Source of the DNA: Pseudomonas simiae
GTDB lineage: Bacteria > Pseudomonadota > Gammaproteobacteria > Pseudomonadales > Pseudomonadaceae
Assembly: GCF_900111895.1 (NCBI RefSeq)
Contig: NZ_FOKB01000006.1
Span: 248,001 to 312,000 of the forward strand
Length of the DNA: 64,000 nt
Direction: 5' to 3'
In this document: in pieces, positions 16,443 through 25,505 of the stretch
Layout: each line of letters starts with the position of its first letter
Position numbering within the stretch: position 1 is the first letter of the stretch
Notes under the pieces: model-generated
What the model saw: the letters and a program-made list of their open reading frames with translations, nothing else
What the model was told of the DNA's origin: nothing
Databases searched by the model: none
Program-made: the position numbers and the translations under genes

Positions 16443-17900
16443 ATGGCTGCAAATGACGCACGTGCAAGCACCACCCCGTTGATCGAAAGGCGTTCGATCG
16501 ACTACATCCCGGAAGCGGAAAGACACGGTCGTCTATTTAGCCAGTTCACCCTGTGGATGGGTGCCAACCTGCAGATCACCGCGATTGTCACTGGGGCCTT
16601 GGCCGTGGTGCTGGGCGGTGATGTGTTCTGGTCGTTGATCGGCCTGTTGGTCGGTCAATTGATCGGCGGTGGCGTCATGGCGTTGCATGCGGCGCAAGGG
16701 CCCAAGCTCGGCCTGCCGCAGATGATCTCCAGCCGGGTGCAGTTTGGGGTGTATGGCGCGGCGATCCCGATTGTGCTGGTGTGCCTGATGTACCTCGGCT
16801 TCACCGCCACCGGTACGGTACTTTCCGGTCAGGCGCTGGGTCAGTTGTTCGGGGTCAGCGACAGCGTCGGTATCCTGATTTTTGCCAGTGTCATCGTGCT
16901 GGTCACGGTGCTCGGTTATCGGGTGATCCATTTCATCGGCCGTGTCGCCAGCGTTATTGGCGTGATTGCCTTTGTCTACCTGTTCAGCCGTCTGATGAGC
17001 CAGACCGACGTTGGCGCACTCTTGCAGATTCGCCATTTCAGCTGGAGCAGCTTCCTGCTGGCGGTGTCGCTCGCGGCCTCCTGGCAGATCGCCTTCGGCC
17101 CCTACGTGGCGGACTACTCACGCTATTTGCCGAGCGACACCTCCTCGCTGAAAACCTTTCTCGCCGCGGGTGCGGGTTCGGTGATTGGCGCGCAGGTGGC
17201 AATGATCCTCGGCGTGTTTGCCGCGGCGATGTCCAACGGGCAATTCGCCGGTCACGAAGTCGCCTACATCGTGGGCTTGAGTGGTACGGGTGTCACTGCT
17301 GCGCTGCTGTACTTCAGCATCGCCTTCGGCAAGGTCACCATCTCGACGCTGAACTCCTATGGCAGCTTCATGTGCATCGCGACCATCATCAGCGGCTTTC
17401 GCGGTCGCCTGGAGGTCACGCGCTTGCAGCGTCTGGTGTTCGTGCTGGCGATTGTCGGCACGGCGACCTTGATCGCGTTGCTCGGCCAGCATTCGTTCCT
17501 CGGGGCATTCAAGTCTTTCATCCTGTTCCTGTTGGCGTTCTTCACGCCTTGGAGCGCGATCAACCTGGTGGACTACTACTGCATCACCCGTGAACGCTAT
17601 GACGTGCCGGCGCTGGCCGACCCAAACGGTCGCTACGGTCGCTGGAACCTGCTGGGTATCAGCGTGTACGTCTTCGGCGTGCTGGTGCAGTTGCCGTTCA
17701 TCTCCACCAAGTTCTACACCGGCCCTTTGGTGGCCGCGCTGGGTGATGTGGATATTTCCTGGATCATCGGACTGGTGCTGCCGGCAGCGCTGTATTACCT
17801 GTGTGCGAAAAAATGGCACGGCACGGTGCCCGATCAATTGATCCTGCCAACAGAGCAGGGCGCTATACCAAGAACAAACGGGCTGGCTGCACAAGCCTGA
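16443..17900 (+). CDS. hutTu: NCS1-family permease, probable urocanate transporter
   Basis: The protein has 485 residues with about twelve membrane helices. Features of the NCS1 (cytosine/purine, CodB-like) family are the first-helix region FTLWMGANLQITAI, the AASWQIAFGPYVADYSRYLP segment and FFTPWSAINLVDYY. An NCS1-type gene in this position of the P. fluorescens SBW25 hut operon has been named HutTu and linked to urocanate uptake. The substrate here is inferred from that position, and histidine or another imidazole is possible. ATG 16443 is 142 bases after hutU, across a REP doublet. It is followed by the hutX transporter gene, so it belongs to the same operon. Confidence 0.85.
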   Translation: MAANDARASTTPLIERRSIDYIPEAERHGRLFSQFTLWMGANLQITAIVTGALAVVLGGDVFWSLIGLLVGQLIGGGVMALHAAQGPKLGLPQMISSRVQFGVYGAAIPIVLVCLMYLGFTATGTVLSGQALGQLFGVSDSVGILIFASVIVLVTVLGYRVIHFIGRVASVIGVIAFVYLFSRLMSQTDVGALLQIRHFSWSSFLLAVSLAASWQIAFGPYVADYSRYLPSDTSSLKTFLAAGAGSVIGAQVAMILGVFAAAMSNGQFAGHEVAYIVGLSGTGVTAALLYFSIAFGKVTISTLNSYGSFMCIATIISGFRGRLEVTRLQRLVFVLAIVGTATLIALLGQHSFLGAFKSFILFLLAFFTPWSAINLVDYYCITRERYDVPALADPNGRYGRWNLLGISVYVFGVLVQLPFISTKFYTGPLVAALGDVDISWIIGLVLPAALYYLCAKKWHGTVPDQLILPTEQGAIPRTNGLAAQA

Positions 17901-17969
17901 TGGGACGTGGACAGGGCAGGACGCCTACTGACTGCCGTAATCCATTTCAAGATTGGGAGCGTCACAACA

Positions 17970-18935
17970 ATGAAAATGCATAAGACCCTGATGGCCACCT
18001 TGCTCTCTGCAGGTGTGTTGGCAAGCGCTGGCGCCCAGGCGGCAGGTTGGTGCGAATCCGGTAAGCCGGTGAAATTCGCAGGCCTGAACTGGGAAAGCGG
18101 CATGTTGCTCACCGACATCCTGCAAACCGTGCTGGAAAAAGGCTACGACTGCAAAACCGACAGCCTGCCGGGCAACTCCATCACCATGGAAAACGCCCTG
18201 AGCAGCAACGACATTCAGGTCTTCGCCGAAGAATGGGTGGGCCGCAGTGAAGTCTGGAACAAGGCCGAGAAGGCCGGCAAAGTCGTCGGCGTCGGCGCCC
18301 CGGTTGTCGGCGCTATCGAAGGCTGGTACGTGCCGCGTTATGTGATCGAAGGTGATGCCAAACGCAAGCTGGAAGCCAAGGCACCGGACCTGAAAAATAT
18401 TGCCGACCTGGCCAAGTACGCCTCGGTGTTCAAGGATCAGGAAGAGCCGTCCAAGGGCCGTTTCTACAACTGCCCGGCTGGCTGGACCTGCGAGCTGGAC
18501 AACAGCGAGATGCTGAAAAGCTATGGCCTGGAAAGCACCTATACCAACTTCCGTCCAGGCACCGGCCCGGCGCTGGATGCCGCCGTGCTGTCGAGCTACA
18601 AGCGTGGCGAGCCGATCCTGTTCTACTACTGGTCGCCAACGCCGCTGATGGGCCAGGTCGACCTGGTCAAGCTGGAAGAAAAGCCCGGTGTGGATAAAAG
18701 CGTGAGCATCAAGGTCGGCCTGTCCAAGACCTTCCACGAGCAAGCGCCTGAACTGGTGGCTGTGCTGGAAAAGGTCAACCTGCCTATCGACCTGCTGAAC
18801 CAGAACCTGGGTCGCATGGCCAAGGAGCGCATTGAGTCGCCAAAACTGGCGAAAATTTTCCTCAAGGAACATCCTGAAGTCTGGCACGCCTGGGTGAGCG
18901 ACGACGCAGCCAAGAAAATCGACGCGGCCTTGTAG
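17970..18935 (+). CDS. hutX: Histidine ABC transporter, periplasmic binding protein
   Basis: The protein has 321 residues with a signal peptide cleaved after about AGAQA (residue 23). The mature part is an OpuAC-type binding protein (quaternary-amine/histidine family). Tryptophans in FAGLNWESG, AEEWVGR, GWYVP and YYWSPTP likely line the pocket. Four cysteines, including the pair in NCPAGWTC, suggest disulfides. It precedes hutW and hutV, giving a full HutXWV system whose relatives carry histidine or betaines. ATG 17970 follows GGGAG by about eight bases. A second ATG two codons later is possible but less well spaced. Confidence 0.92.
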   Translation: MKMHKTLMATLLSAGVLASAGAQAAGWCESGKPVKFAGLNWESGMLLTDILQTVLEKGYDCKTDSLPGNSITMENALSSNDIQVFAEEWVGRSEVWNKAEKAGKVVGVGAPVVGAIEGWYVPRYVIEGDAKRKLEAKAPDLKNIADLAKYASVFKDQEEPSKGRFYNCPAGWTCELDNSEMLKSYGLESTYTNFRPGTGPALDAAVLSSYKRGEPILFYYWSPTPLMGQVDLVKLEEKPGVDKSVSIKVGLSKTFHEQAPELVAVLEKVNLPIDLLNQNLGRMAKERIESPKLAKIFLKEHPEVWHAWVSDDAAKKIDAAL

Positions 18936-19006
18936 GTCAAGCGTGCCCGGCTACCCTGAGGGGCAGCCGGGCGCCTGGCCACAACCCACTGGATCGAGAG
19001 CACGAT

Positions 19007-19858
19007 ATGTTTCCTGAGAGTTTTACGTTTTCCATCGCCGACTGGGTCAACGGTTGGGTGGACTCATTGGTCACCAACTACGGTGATGTGTTCCGGCACA
19101 TTTCCGACACCCTGCTGTGGGCCATCGTCAACCTGGAAGGGTTGCTGCGCGCAGCGCCCTGGTGGCTGATGCTGGCCATCGTCGGCGGTGTCGCCTGGCA
19201 CGCCACCCGCAAGGTGGTGACCACGGCGGTGATCGTCGGTTTGCTGTTCCTCGTAGGTGCGGTTGGCCTGTGGGACAAGCTGATGCAAACCCTGGCCTTG
19301 ATGATGGTCGCCACGGTGATCTCGGTGTTGATCGGCGTGCCGCTGGGTATCCTGTCCGCACGCAGCAATCGCCTGCGCTCGGTGCTGATGCCGCTGCTCG
19401 ACATCATGCAGACCATGCCGAGCTTCGTGTACCTGATCCCGGTGTTGATGCTGTTCGGCCTGGGCAAGGTCCCGGCGATTTTCGCCACGGTGATCTACGC
19501 CGCACCGCCGCTGATTCGCCTGACAGATTTGGGGATTCGCCAAGTCGACGGCGAAGTCATGGAAGCGATCAACGCCTTCGGTGCCAACCGTTGGCAGCAA
19601 CTGTTCGGCGTGCAGCTGCCGCTGGCGTTGCCGAGCATCATGGCCGGTATCAACCAGACCACCATGATGGCGCTGTCGATGGTGGTGATCGCCTCGATGA
19701 TCGGCGCCCGAGGCTTGGGTGAAGATGTCCTTGTCGGCATCCAGACCCTCAACGTCGGGCGTGGCCTTGAGGCCGGCTTGGCGATCGTGATTCTCGCAGT
19801 GGTCATCGACCGCATTACCCAGGCCTATGGTCGTCCCCGGCATGAGGCGAGCAAATGA
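19007..19858 (+). CDS. hutW: Histidine ABC transporter, permease
   Basis: The protein has 283 residues and is a ProW/OpuAB-like membrane subunit. The hydrophobic N-terminal half is followed by the BPD-transport core. The cytoplasmic coupling loop EVMEAINAFGANRWQQLFGVQLPLALP (the EAA-type motif) contacts the ATPase. An MQTMPSFVYLIPVLMLFGLG segment is typical of the quaternary-amine family. ATG 19007 lies 71 bases after hutX, and its stop overlaps hutV by four bases (ATGA). It functions with HutX and HutV in the inner membrane. Confidence 0.93.
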   Translation: MFPESFTFSIADWVNGWVDSLVTNYGDVFRHISDTLLWAIVNLEGLLRAAPWWLMLAIVGGVAWHATRKVVTTAVIVGLLFLVGAVGLWDKLMQTLALMMVATVISVLIGVPLGILSARSNRLRSVLMPLLDIMQTMPSFVYLIPVLMLFGLGKVPAIFATVIYAAPPLIRLTDLGIRQVDGEVMEAINAFGANRWQQLFGVQLPLALPSIMAGINQTTMMALSMVVIASMIGARGLGEDVLVGIQTLNVGRGLEAGLAIVILAVVIDRITQAYGRPRHEASK

Positions 19859-20679
19859 CTACTGTCAGCAAAATCGAAGTTAAAAACGTCTTCAAGATCT
19901 TCGGCGCCCGCTCCAAGGATGCGCTGTCGCTGATCGGCCAGGGCAAGACCAAGGACCAGGTGCTTGCCGAGACCGGCTGCGTGGTCGGCGTGAACGATCT
20001 GTCCCTGAGCATCGGCACGGGTGAGATCTTCGTGATCATGGGCTTGTCGGGTTCCGGCAAGTCCACGTTGGTGCGCCACTTCAACCGCCTGATCGATCCC
20101 ACCAGCGGCGCGATCCTGGTGGACGGCGAAGACATCCTGCAACTGGACATGGAAGCCCTGCGCCAATTCCGTCGGCACAAGATCAGCATGGTGTTCCAGA
20201 GCTTCGGCCTGCTGCCCCACAAGAGCGTGCTCGACAACGTCGCCTACGGCCTGAAGGTACGGGGTGAAACCAAACAGGTGTGCGCTGAACGCGCCCTGCA
20301 CTGGATCGGAACCGTCGGCCTCAAGGGCTACGAAAACAAATATCCGCACCAGCTCTCTGGCGGCATGCGCCAGCGCGTCGGCCTGGCCCGTGCATTGGCG
20401 GCGGATACCGACATCATCCTGATGGACGAGGCCTTCAGCGCCCTCGACCCGCTGATCCGCGCCGAGATGCAGGACCAATTACTGGAGCTGCAAAAGACCC
20501 TGCACAAAACCATCGTGTTCATCACCCATGACCTCGATGAGGCCGTGCGTATCGGCAACCGCATTGCGATCCTCAAGGACGGCAAGCTTATCCAGGTCGG
20601 CACGCCTCGGGAGATCCTGCATTCGCCGGCGGATGAGTATGTGGATCGGTTTGTCCAGCGGCGGGCCGCGGTGGTCTGA
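19855..20679 (+). CDS. hutV: Histidine ABC transporter, ATP-binding protein
   Basis: The ATPase has 274 residues of the ProV type. Walker A GLSGSGKST is at residues 63-71, the signature LSGGM starts near 167, and Walker B ILMDEAFSALDPL follows near 187. The N-terminal insert with ALSLIGQGKTKDQVLAETG is usual in this family. The C-terminal CBS domains found in osmotic ProV/OpuAA proteins are absent, which fits a nutrient rather than an osmotic role. The start overlaps the hutW stop. A REP-rich gap of 160 bases separates it from hutH1. Confidence 0.94.
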   Translation: MTTVSKIEVKNVFKIFGARSKDALSLIGQGKTKDQVLAETGCVVGVNDLSLSIGTGEIFVIMGLSGSGKSTLVRHFNRLIDPTSGAILVDGEDILQLDMEALRQFRRHKISMVFQSFGLLPHKSVLDNVAYGLKVRGETKQVCAERALHWIGTVGLKGYENKYPHQLSGGMRQRVGLARALAADTDIILMDEAFSALDPLIRAEMQDQLLELQKTLHKTIVFITHDLDEAVRIGNRIAILKDGKLIQVGTPREILHSPADEYVDRFVQRRAAVV

Positions 20680-20688
20680 TTTCGACCT

Positions 20689-20808
20689 TGTGGTGAGCCG
20701 GCTGGCGCTATCGCAGCGGTGCGACGATTCGACAAGCCAGCTCCCACAAGTTAATCGGTTCACACAGTTCAGCTGTGGGAGCCGGGCTTGCTCGCGAAGA
20801 GGCCGGCA
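20689..20808. repeat. REP cluster, three degenerate copies of two families
   Basis: A degenerate AGCTGGCTTGCCTGCGATAG-type pair (about 20689-20750) is followed by a single AGCCGGGCTTGCTCGCGAA-type copy (about 20774-20808). It occupies most of the gap between hutV and hutH1 within the hut operon. Confidence 0.7.
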
Positions 20809-20839
20809 AAGCTGCACAAGAATTAAAGAAGGTATGAAG

Positions 20840-22348
20840 ATGTCCCAGGCAACAAAAATCACCATCGCCGATGCGCCATTGCGCTGGCAGGACGTAGCCG
20901 CCGTCGCCCGTCATGGCGCTGTCCTGGAGCTTTCGGGCCAGGCCTGGGCGCGCATCGACAATGCCCAGGCGATCGTGCAGCGCATTGTCACCAGCGGCGA
21001 GCGCGCCTATGGCGTGAACACCGGCCTGGGCGCGTTGTGCAATGTGTCGCTCAAGGGTGAACAACTCAGCCAGTTGTCGCGTAACACCTTGCTGAGCCAT
21101 GCCTGCGGCGTCGGCCCGGTACTGAGTGACGAGCAGACCCGCGCGATCATCTGCGCGGCGATCATCAACTACAGCCACGGCAAATCCGGCCTGCATCCGC
21201 AGGTGGTGCACTCGTTGCTGGCGTTGCTCAACCATGGCATCACACCGCAAGTGCCGTCCCAGGGGTCGGTGGGTTATTTGACCCATATGGCCCATGTCGG
21301 GGTGGCCCTGCTGGGTGTGGGCACTGTGAGTTATCAAGGCCGGATCGTCCCGGCTCAAGAAGCATTAAGCGCGGAAGGTTTGCACCCGGTAGTGCTGGGC
21401 GCCAAGGACGGCCTGTGCCTGGTCAATGGCACGCCGTGCATGACCGGCCTGAGCTGCCTGGCCCTGGCCGACGCCCATCACTTGTTGCAATGGGCCGACG
21501 TGATCGGCGCCATGAGCTTCGAAGCCCAGCGCGGCCAGATCGACGCGTTTGACGAAGAAATCATCGCCCTCAAACCCCACCCAGGCATGCAACAAGTGGG
21601 CATCAACCTGCGCGCCTTGCTTGATGGCAGCGAAGTGATCGCCAGCAGCCAAGGCATTCGCACCCAGGACGCCCTGAGTATCCGCTCGATCCCGCAGATC
21701 CACGGCGCGGCGCGCGATCAGGTAGAACACGCCACCCGCCAGATCGAGACCGAACTCAACAGCGCCACCGACAACCCGTTGGTGCTCGGCACGCCGGACC
21801 ACTACCGCGTGGTGTCCCAGGCCAACCCGCATGGGCAGTCTGTGGCGCTGGCGGCGGACATGCTGGCGATTGCCATGGCCGAAATCGGCGCGGTGGCCGA
21901 ACGTCGCCTGGACCGTCTGATCAACCCGCACGTCAGCGGCTTGCCGGCGTTCCTGGTGAGCAACCCAGGGGTCAACTCCGGGATGATGATCGTGCAGTAC
22001 GTCGCCGCTTCACTGTGTGGGCAAAACCGCCAATTGGCACAACCGGCGGTGCTCGACAACTTCGTCACCTCGGGCCTGCAGGAAGACCACCTGAGCATGG
22101 GCACCAATGCCGCGCTCAAGCTGCACCAGGTGCTGGCCAACGTGACGCAGATCCTCGCTATCGAGTACCTGCTGGCGGCCCAGGCGTTTGAGTTCCTCAA
22201 AGAGCAACGCTTCGGCGCCGGCACTGACCGCGCCTGGCGCCTGTTGCGTGAAGTGGTGCCGGCCTATGAGCAGGACCGCTGGCTGGCGCCAGACATTGCG
22301 GCCGCCGCCAAGCTGCTCAAAGACACCGATTTACCGAATTTCCACTGA
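20840..22348 (+). CDS. hutH1: Histidase-like protein lacking the MIO triad (probable inactive HutH1)
   Basis: The protein has 502 residues and aligns with aromatic amino acid ammonia-lyases over its whole length (AYGVNTGLGALCNV, LLSHACGVG, LVNGTPCMTG, AMAEIGAVAERRLDRLINPH). It differs at the active site. Where HutH has GSVGASGDLAPLAH, this protein has GSVG followed directly by YLTHMAH (Tyr146). The Ala-Ser-Gly that cyclises into the MIO electrophile is therefore absent. The catalytic tyrosine is also lost: HutH QDPYSLR corresponds to QDALSIR (Leu279), and the GGNF segment is ANPH. There are no stops or frameshifts. One of the two hutH copies was reported non-functional in SBW25. ATG 20840 has AAGG seven bases upstream; ATG 20834 is also in frame. 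A role as regulatory partner of HutH2 or as a binding protein is possible but unproven. Confidence 0.85.
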   Translation: MSQATKITIADAPLRWQDVAAVARHGAVLELSGQAWARIDNAQAIVQRIVTSGERAYGVNTGLGALCNVSLKGEQLSQLSRNTLLSHACGVGPVLSDEQTRAIICAAIINYSHGKSGLHPQVVHSLLALLNHGITPQVPSQGSVGYLTHMAHVGVALLGVGTVSYQGRIVPAQEALSAEGLHPVVLGAKDGLCLVNGTPCMTGLSCLALADAHHLLQWADVIGAMSFEAQRGQIDAFDEEIIALKPHPGMQQVGINLRALLDGSEVIASSQGIRTQDALSIRSIPQIHGAARDQVEHATRQIETELNSATDNPLVLGTPDHYRVVSQANPHGQSVALAADMLAIAMAEIGAVAERRLDRLINPHVSGLPAFLVSNPGVNSGMMIVQYVAASLCGQNRQLAQPAVLDNFVTSGLQEDHLSMGTNAALKLHQVLANVTQILAIEYLLAAQAFEFLKEQRFGAGTDRAWRLLREVVPAYEQDRWLAPDIAAAAKLLKDTDLPNFH

Positions 22349-22386
22349 AAACCAATTCAAAAGAACAATTCAAAAGGAGTATGAAT

Positions 22387-23919
22387 GTGACCGCGCTAAA
22401 CCTGATTCCAGGTCAACTGAGCCTTGCCCAACTGCGAGCTATCTACCAGCAGCCGGTAACCCTTAGCCTGGATGACAGCGCCACGGCGCAGATCGAAGCC
22501 AGTGTTGCCTGCGTGGAGCAGATTCTCGCCGAGAACCGCACCGCCTATGGCATCAACACGGGTTTCGGCCTGCTGGCTTCGACCCGCATCGCCAGCGAAG
22601 ACCTGGAAAACCTCCAGCGTTCCCTGGTGTTGTCCCATGCCGCCGGCGTGGGTGAGCCGATCAGCGACGCACTGGTGCGGCTGGTCATGGTGCTCAAGGT
22701 CAACAGTCTGAGCCGTGGGTTCTCCGGAATCCGCCGCCAGGTGATCGACGCGCTGATCGCGCTGATCAACGCCGAGGTGTACCCGCATATTCCTTTGAAA
22801 GGTTCGGTCGGTGCCTCCGGTGACCTGGCGCCATTGGCGCACATGTCCCTGGTGCTGCTGGGCGAAGGCAAGGCGCGCTACAAGGGCGAGTGGCTGGACG
22901 CGACCGAGGCGCTGAAAGTCGCCGGTTTGACCCCGCTGACCCTTGCCGCCAAAGAAGGCCTGGCGCTGCTTAACGGTACCCAAGTGTCCACCGCCTATGC
23001 GTTGCGTGGCCTGTTTGAAGGCGAAGACCTGTTCGCCGGTGCCCTGGCGTGCGGCGCGCTCACCGTGGAAGCGGTGCTGGGCTCGCGCTCGCCGTTCGAC
23101 GCACGTATTCACGCCGCGCGCGGCCAGCGTGGGCAGATCGATTCGGCTGCGGCCTATCGTCATCTGCTGGGTGAAAGCAGCCAGGTGTCCCAGTCGCACC
23201 AGAACTGCGACAAAGTGCAGGACCCGTACTCCCTGCGCTGCCAACCACAAGTCATGGGCGCCTGCCTGACCCAGTTCCGCCAGGCCGCCGAGGTACTGGT
23301 GGTAGAAGCCAATGCCGTGTCGGATAACCCGCTGGTATTTGCCGCACAAGGCGACGTGATTTCCGGCGGTAACTTCCACGCCGAACCGGTTGCCATGGCG
23401 GCCGATAACATGGCGCTGGCCATCGCTGAAATCGGCTCCCTCAGCGAGCGTCGTATCTCGCTGATGATGGACAAGCACATGTCGCAACTGCCGCCGTTTC
23501 TGGTGGGCAATGGCGGCGTGAACTCCGGCTTCATGATCGCCCAGGTGACCGCCGCTGCGCTCGCCAGCGAAAACAAGGCGCTGGCCCACCCCCATAGCGT
23601 CGACAGCCTGCCGACCTCGGCCAACCAGGAAGACCACGTGTCCATGGCCCCAGCTGCGGGCAAGCGCCTGTGGGAAATGGCCGAGAACACCCGTGGCGTT
23701 CTCGCCGTGGAATGGCTTGCCGCGTGTCAGGGCCTGGACCTGCGTGAAGGCCTGAAAACGTCACCTGCGCTTGAAAAGGCGCGCGGGATTCTGCGCGGCA
23801 AAGTGGCGTTCTATGAGAAGGACCGTTTCTTCGCGCCGGACATCAACGCCGCCAGCGAGCTGTTGGCCAGCCGCTGCCTGAATGAGTTGGTGCCGGCCAA
23901 TCTCCTGCCGAGCCTTTAA
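22387..23919 (+). CDS. hutH2: Histidine ammonia-lyase (histidase)
   Basis: This enzyme removes ammonia from L-histidine to give trans-urocanate, the first step of the pathway and the source of the hut inducer. The MIO-forming Ala143-Ser144-Gly145 lies in GSVGASGDLAPLAH. The catalytic tyrosine is Tyr281 in QDPYSLR, and GGNFHAEP and NQEDHVSMAP are also intact. GTG 22387 gives 510 residues starting MTALNLIPG, equal in length to P. putida HutH, with GGAG about eight bases upstream. An ATG at 22381 is in frame but almost touches that ribosome site. Cytoplasmic, and active as a tetramer in relatives. It lies 38 bases after hutH1. Confidence 0.97.
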   Translation: MTALNLIPGQLSLAQLRAIYQQPVTLSLDDSATAQIEASVACVEQILAENRTAYGINTGFGLLASTRIASEDLENLQRSLVLSHAAGVGEPISDALVRLVMVLKVNSLSRGFSGIRRQVIDALIALINAEVYPHIPLKGSVGASGDLAPLAHMSLVLLGEGKARYKGEWLDATEALKVAGLTPLTLAAKEGLALLNGTQVSTAYALRGLFEGEDLFAGALACGALTVEAVLGSRSPFDARIHAARGQRGQIDSAAAYRHLLGESSQVSQSHQNCDKVQDPYSLRCQPQVMGACLTQFRQAAEVLVVEANAVSDNPLVFAAQGDVISGGNFHAEPVAMAADNMALAIAEIGSLSERRISLMMDKHMSQLPPFLVGNGGVNSGFMIAQVTAAALASENKALAHPHSVDSLPTSANQEDHVSMAPAAGKRLWEMAENTRGVLAVEWLAACQGLDLREGLKTSPALEKARGILRGKVAFYEKDRFFAPDINAASELLASRCLNELVPANLLPSL

Positions 23920-23937
23920 GCGCGACAGCGGACCATT

Positions 23938-24024
23938 GAGGGCGCTGGCTTGCCTGCGATAGCTATCTGTCAGTTGAAGCATGTGTGATTGATACACCGC
24001 CATCGCAGGCAAGCCAGCTCCCAC
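23938..24024. repeat. REP doublet (AGCTGGCTTGCCTGCGATAG family)
   Basis: A left arm with GCTGGCTTGCCTGCGATAGC (missing the GTGGGA end) and an inverted right arm ending CCAGCTCCCAC are present. It lies between hutH2 and the APC permease gene inside the hut operon. Confidence 0.82.
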
Positions 24025-24080
24025 ATTTGATCTTTTGCAGATTCAGATTTTCTCGGGATAACAATAACTAGGGAAGAGAA

Positions 24081-25490
24081 ATGCAACAGCAAGAAAAGGG
24101 TTTGAAACGCGGGCTCAGCGCCCGACATATTCGCTTCATGGCACTCGGTTCCGCGATCGGTACCGGGCTGTTCTATGGCTCCGCCTCCGCCATCCAGATG
24201 GCTGGCCCTGCCGTGCTGCTGGCCTACCTGATCGGTGGCGCCGCCGTATTCATGGTGATGCGCGCCCTCGGCGAAATGGCTGTGCACAACCCGGTGGCCG
24301 GTTCTTTCGGCCAGTACGCCAGCACCTACCTGGGCCCTATGGCAGGGTTCATTCTTGGCTGGACCTACGCCTTTGAAATGATCATCGTCTGCCTCGCCGA
24401 CGTGACAGCCTTCGGTATCTACATGGGCTTCTGGTTTCCCGACGTCGCGCGTTGGGTCTGGGTGCTCGGCATTGTGCTTTTGATTGGCGGCCTGAACCTG
24501 TGCAACGTCAAAGTGTTTGGCGAAATGGAGTTCTGGCTGTCGTTGCTCAAGGTCGGCGCCATTGTGGCGATGATCCTCGGCGGTTTTGGCATCATGCTGT
24601 TCGGCATTCATTCGGCCGGTGAAACCCAGGCCAGCGGCCTCAGCAACCTGTGGGCCCACGGCGGCTTCATGCCCAACGGCATCGGCGGCCTGATCGCCTC
24701 CTTTGCAGTGGTGATGTTCGCTTTTGGCGGCATCGAAATCATCGGCATCACCGCCGGTGAAGCCAAGGACCCACAGCGCGTGATCCCCAAGGCGATCAAC
24801 GCGGTGCCGCTGCGCATTCTGTTGTTCTACGTGCTGACCCTGTTTGTGCTGATGGCTATCTATCCGTGGCCGCAGATCGGCAGCCAGGGCAGCCCGTTCG
24901 TGCAGATCTTCAGCAACCTCGGCATCGGCTCGGCGGCGACCATTCTCAATATCGTCGTGATCTCGGCGGCCGTCTCGGCCATCAACAGTGACATCTTCGG
25001 CGCGGGTCGCATGATGTACGGCCTGGCCCAGCAAGGGCAGGCGCCCAAGGGTTTTGCACAACTGTCCAAACAGGGCGTGCCCTGGATGACTGTCGTGGTA
25101 ATGGGGGCGGCGCTGCTTGGCGGCGTGGTGCTCAACTACCTGATCCCGGAAAACGTGTTTCTGGTGATTGCCTCGATTGCGACCTTCGCCACTGTTTGGG
25201 TGTGGCTGATGATCTTGTTCACCCAGGTCGCCATGCGCCGCTCGATGACCAAGGAACAGGTCGCCGAACTGAAGTTCCCCGTGCCGTTCTGGCCCTACGC
25301 GCCAGCGGCCGCCATCGTCTTCATGCTGTTCGTGTTTGGTGTGCTGGGTTATTTCCCGGACACCCAGGCCGCCTTGCTGGTCGGTGCCGTGTGGATCGTG
25401 TTGCTGGTCGTCGCGTACCTGCTGTGGGTCAAACCTTCGGCAGGGCAAGCGGCCAAGGTCCATTACGACGCGGCTTTGTCTCATCGATAA
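24081..25490 (+). CDS. hutTh: APC-family amino acid permease, probable histidine transporter
   Basis: The protein has 469 residues with about twelve membrane helices. The AAT/APC signature is clear: SARHIRFMALGSAIGTGLFYGSA in helix 1, the GEMAVHNPVAGSFGQYA stretch, and FAFGGIEIIGITAGEA in the helix 6 region. Family members carry histidine, proline and aromatic amino acids by proton symport. In SBW25 the corresponding hut gene is called HutTh, and histidine is the expected substrate here by context. It is the third transporter of the locus besides HutTu and HutXWV. hutI follows 15 bases downstream. Confidence 0.9.
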   Translation: MQQQEKGLKRGLSARHIRFMALGSAIGTGLFYGSASAIQMAGPAVLLAYLIGGAAVFMVMRALGEMAVHNPVAGSFGQYASTYLGPMAGFILGWTYAFEMIIVCLADVTAFGIYMGFWFPDVARWVWVLGIVLLIGGLNLCNVKVFGEMEFWLSLLKVGAIVAMILGGFGIMLFGIHSAGETQASGLSNLWAHGGFMPNGIGGLIASFAVVMFAFGGIEIIGITAGEAKDPQRVIPKAINAVPLRILLFYVLTLFVLMAIYPWPQIGSQGSPFVQIFSNLGIGSAATILNIVVISAAVSAINSDIFGAGRMMYGLAQQGQAPKGFAQLSKQGVPWMTVVVMGAALLGGVVLNYLIPENVFLVIASIATFATVWVWLMILFTQVAMRRSMTKEQVAELKFPVPFWPYAPAAAIVFMLFVFGVLGYFPDTQAALLVGAVWIVLLVVAYLLWVKPSAGQAAKVHYDAALSHR

Positions 25491-25505
25491 CTTAGGGAGG
25501 CGTTG

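Noticed and set aside
20528..20839. Upstream in-frame extension of hutH1 through the REP region into hutV
   Set aside because: It overlaps the end of hutV in another frame and the REP cluster. ATG 20840 has a proper ribosome site and matches the family start.
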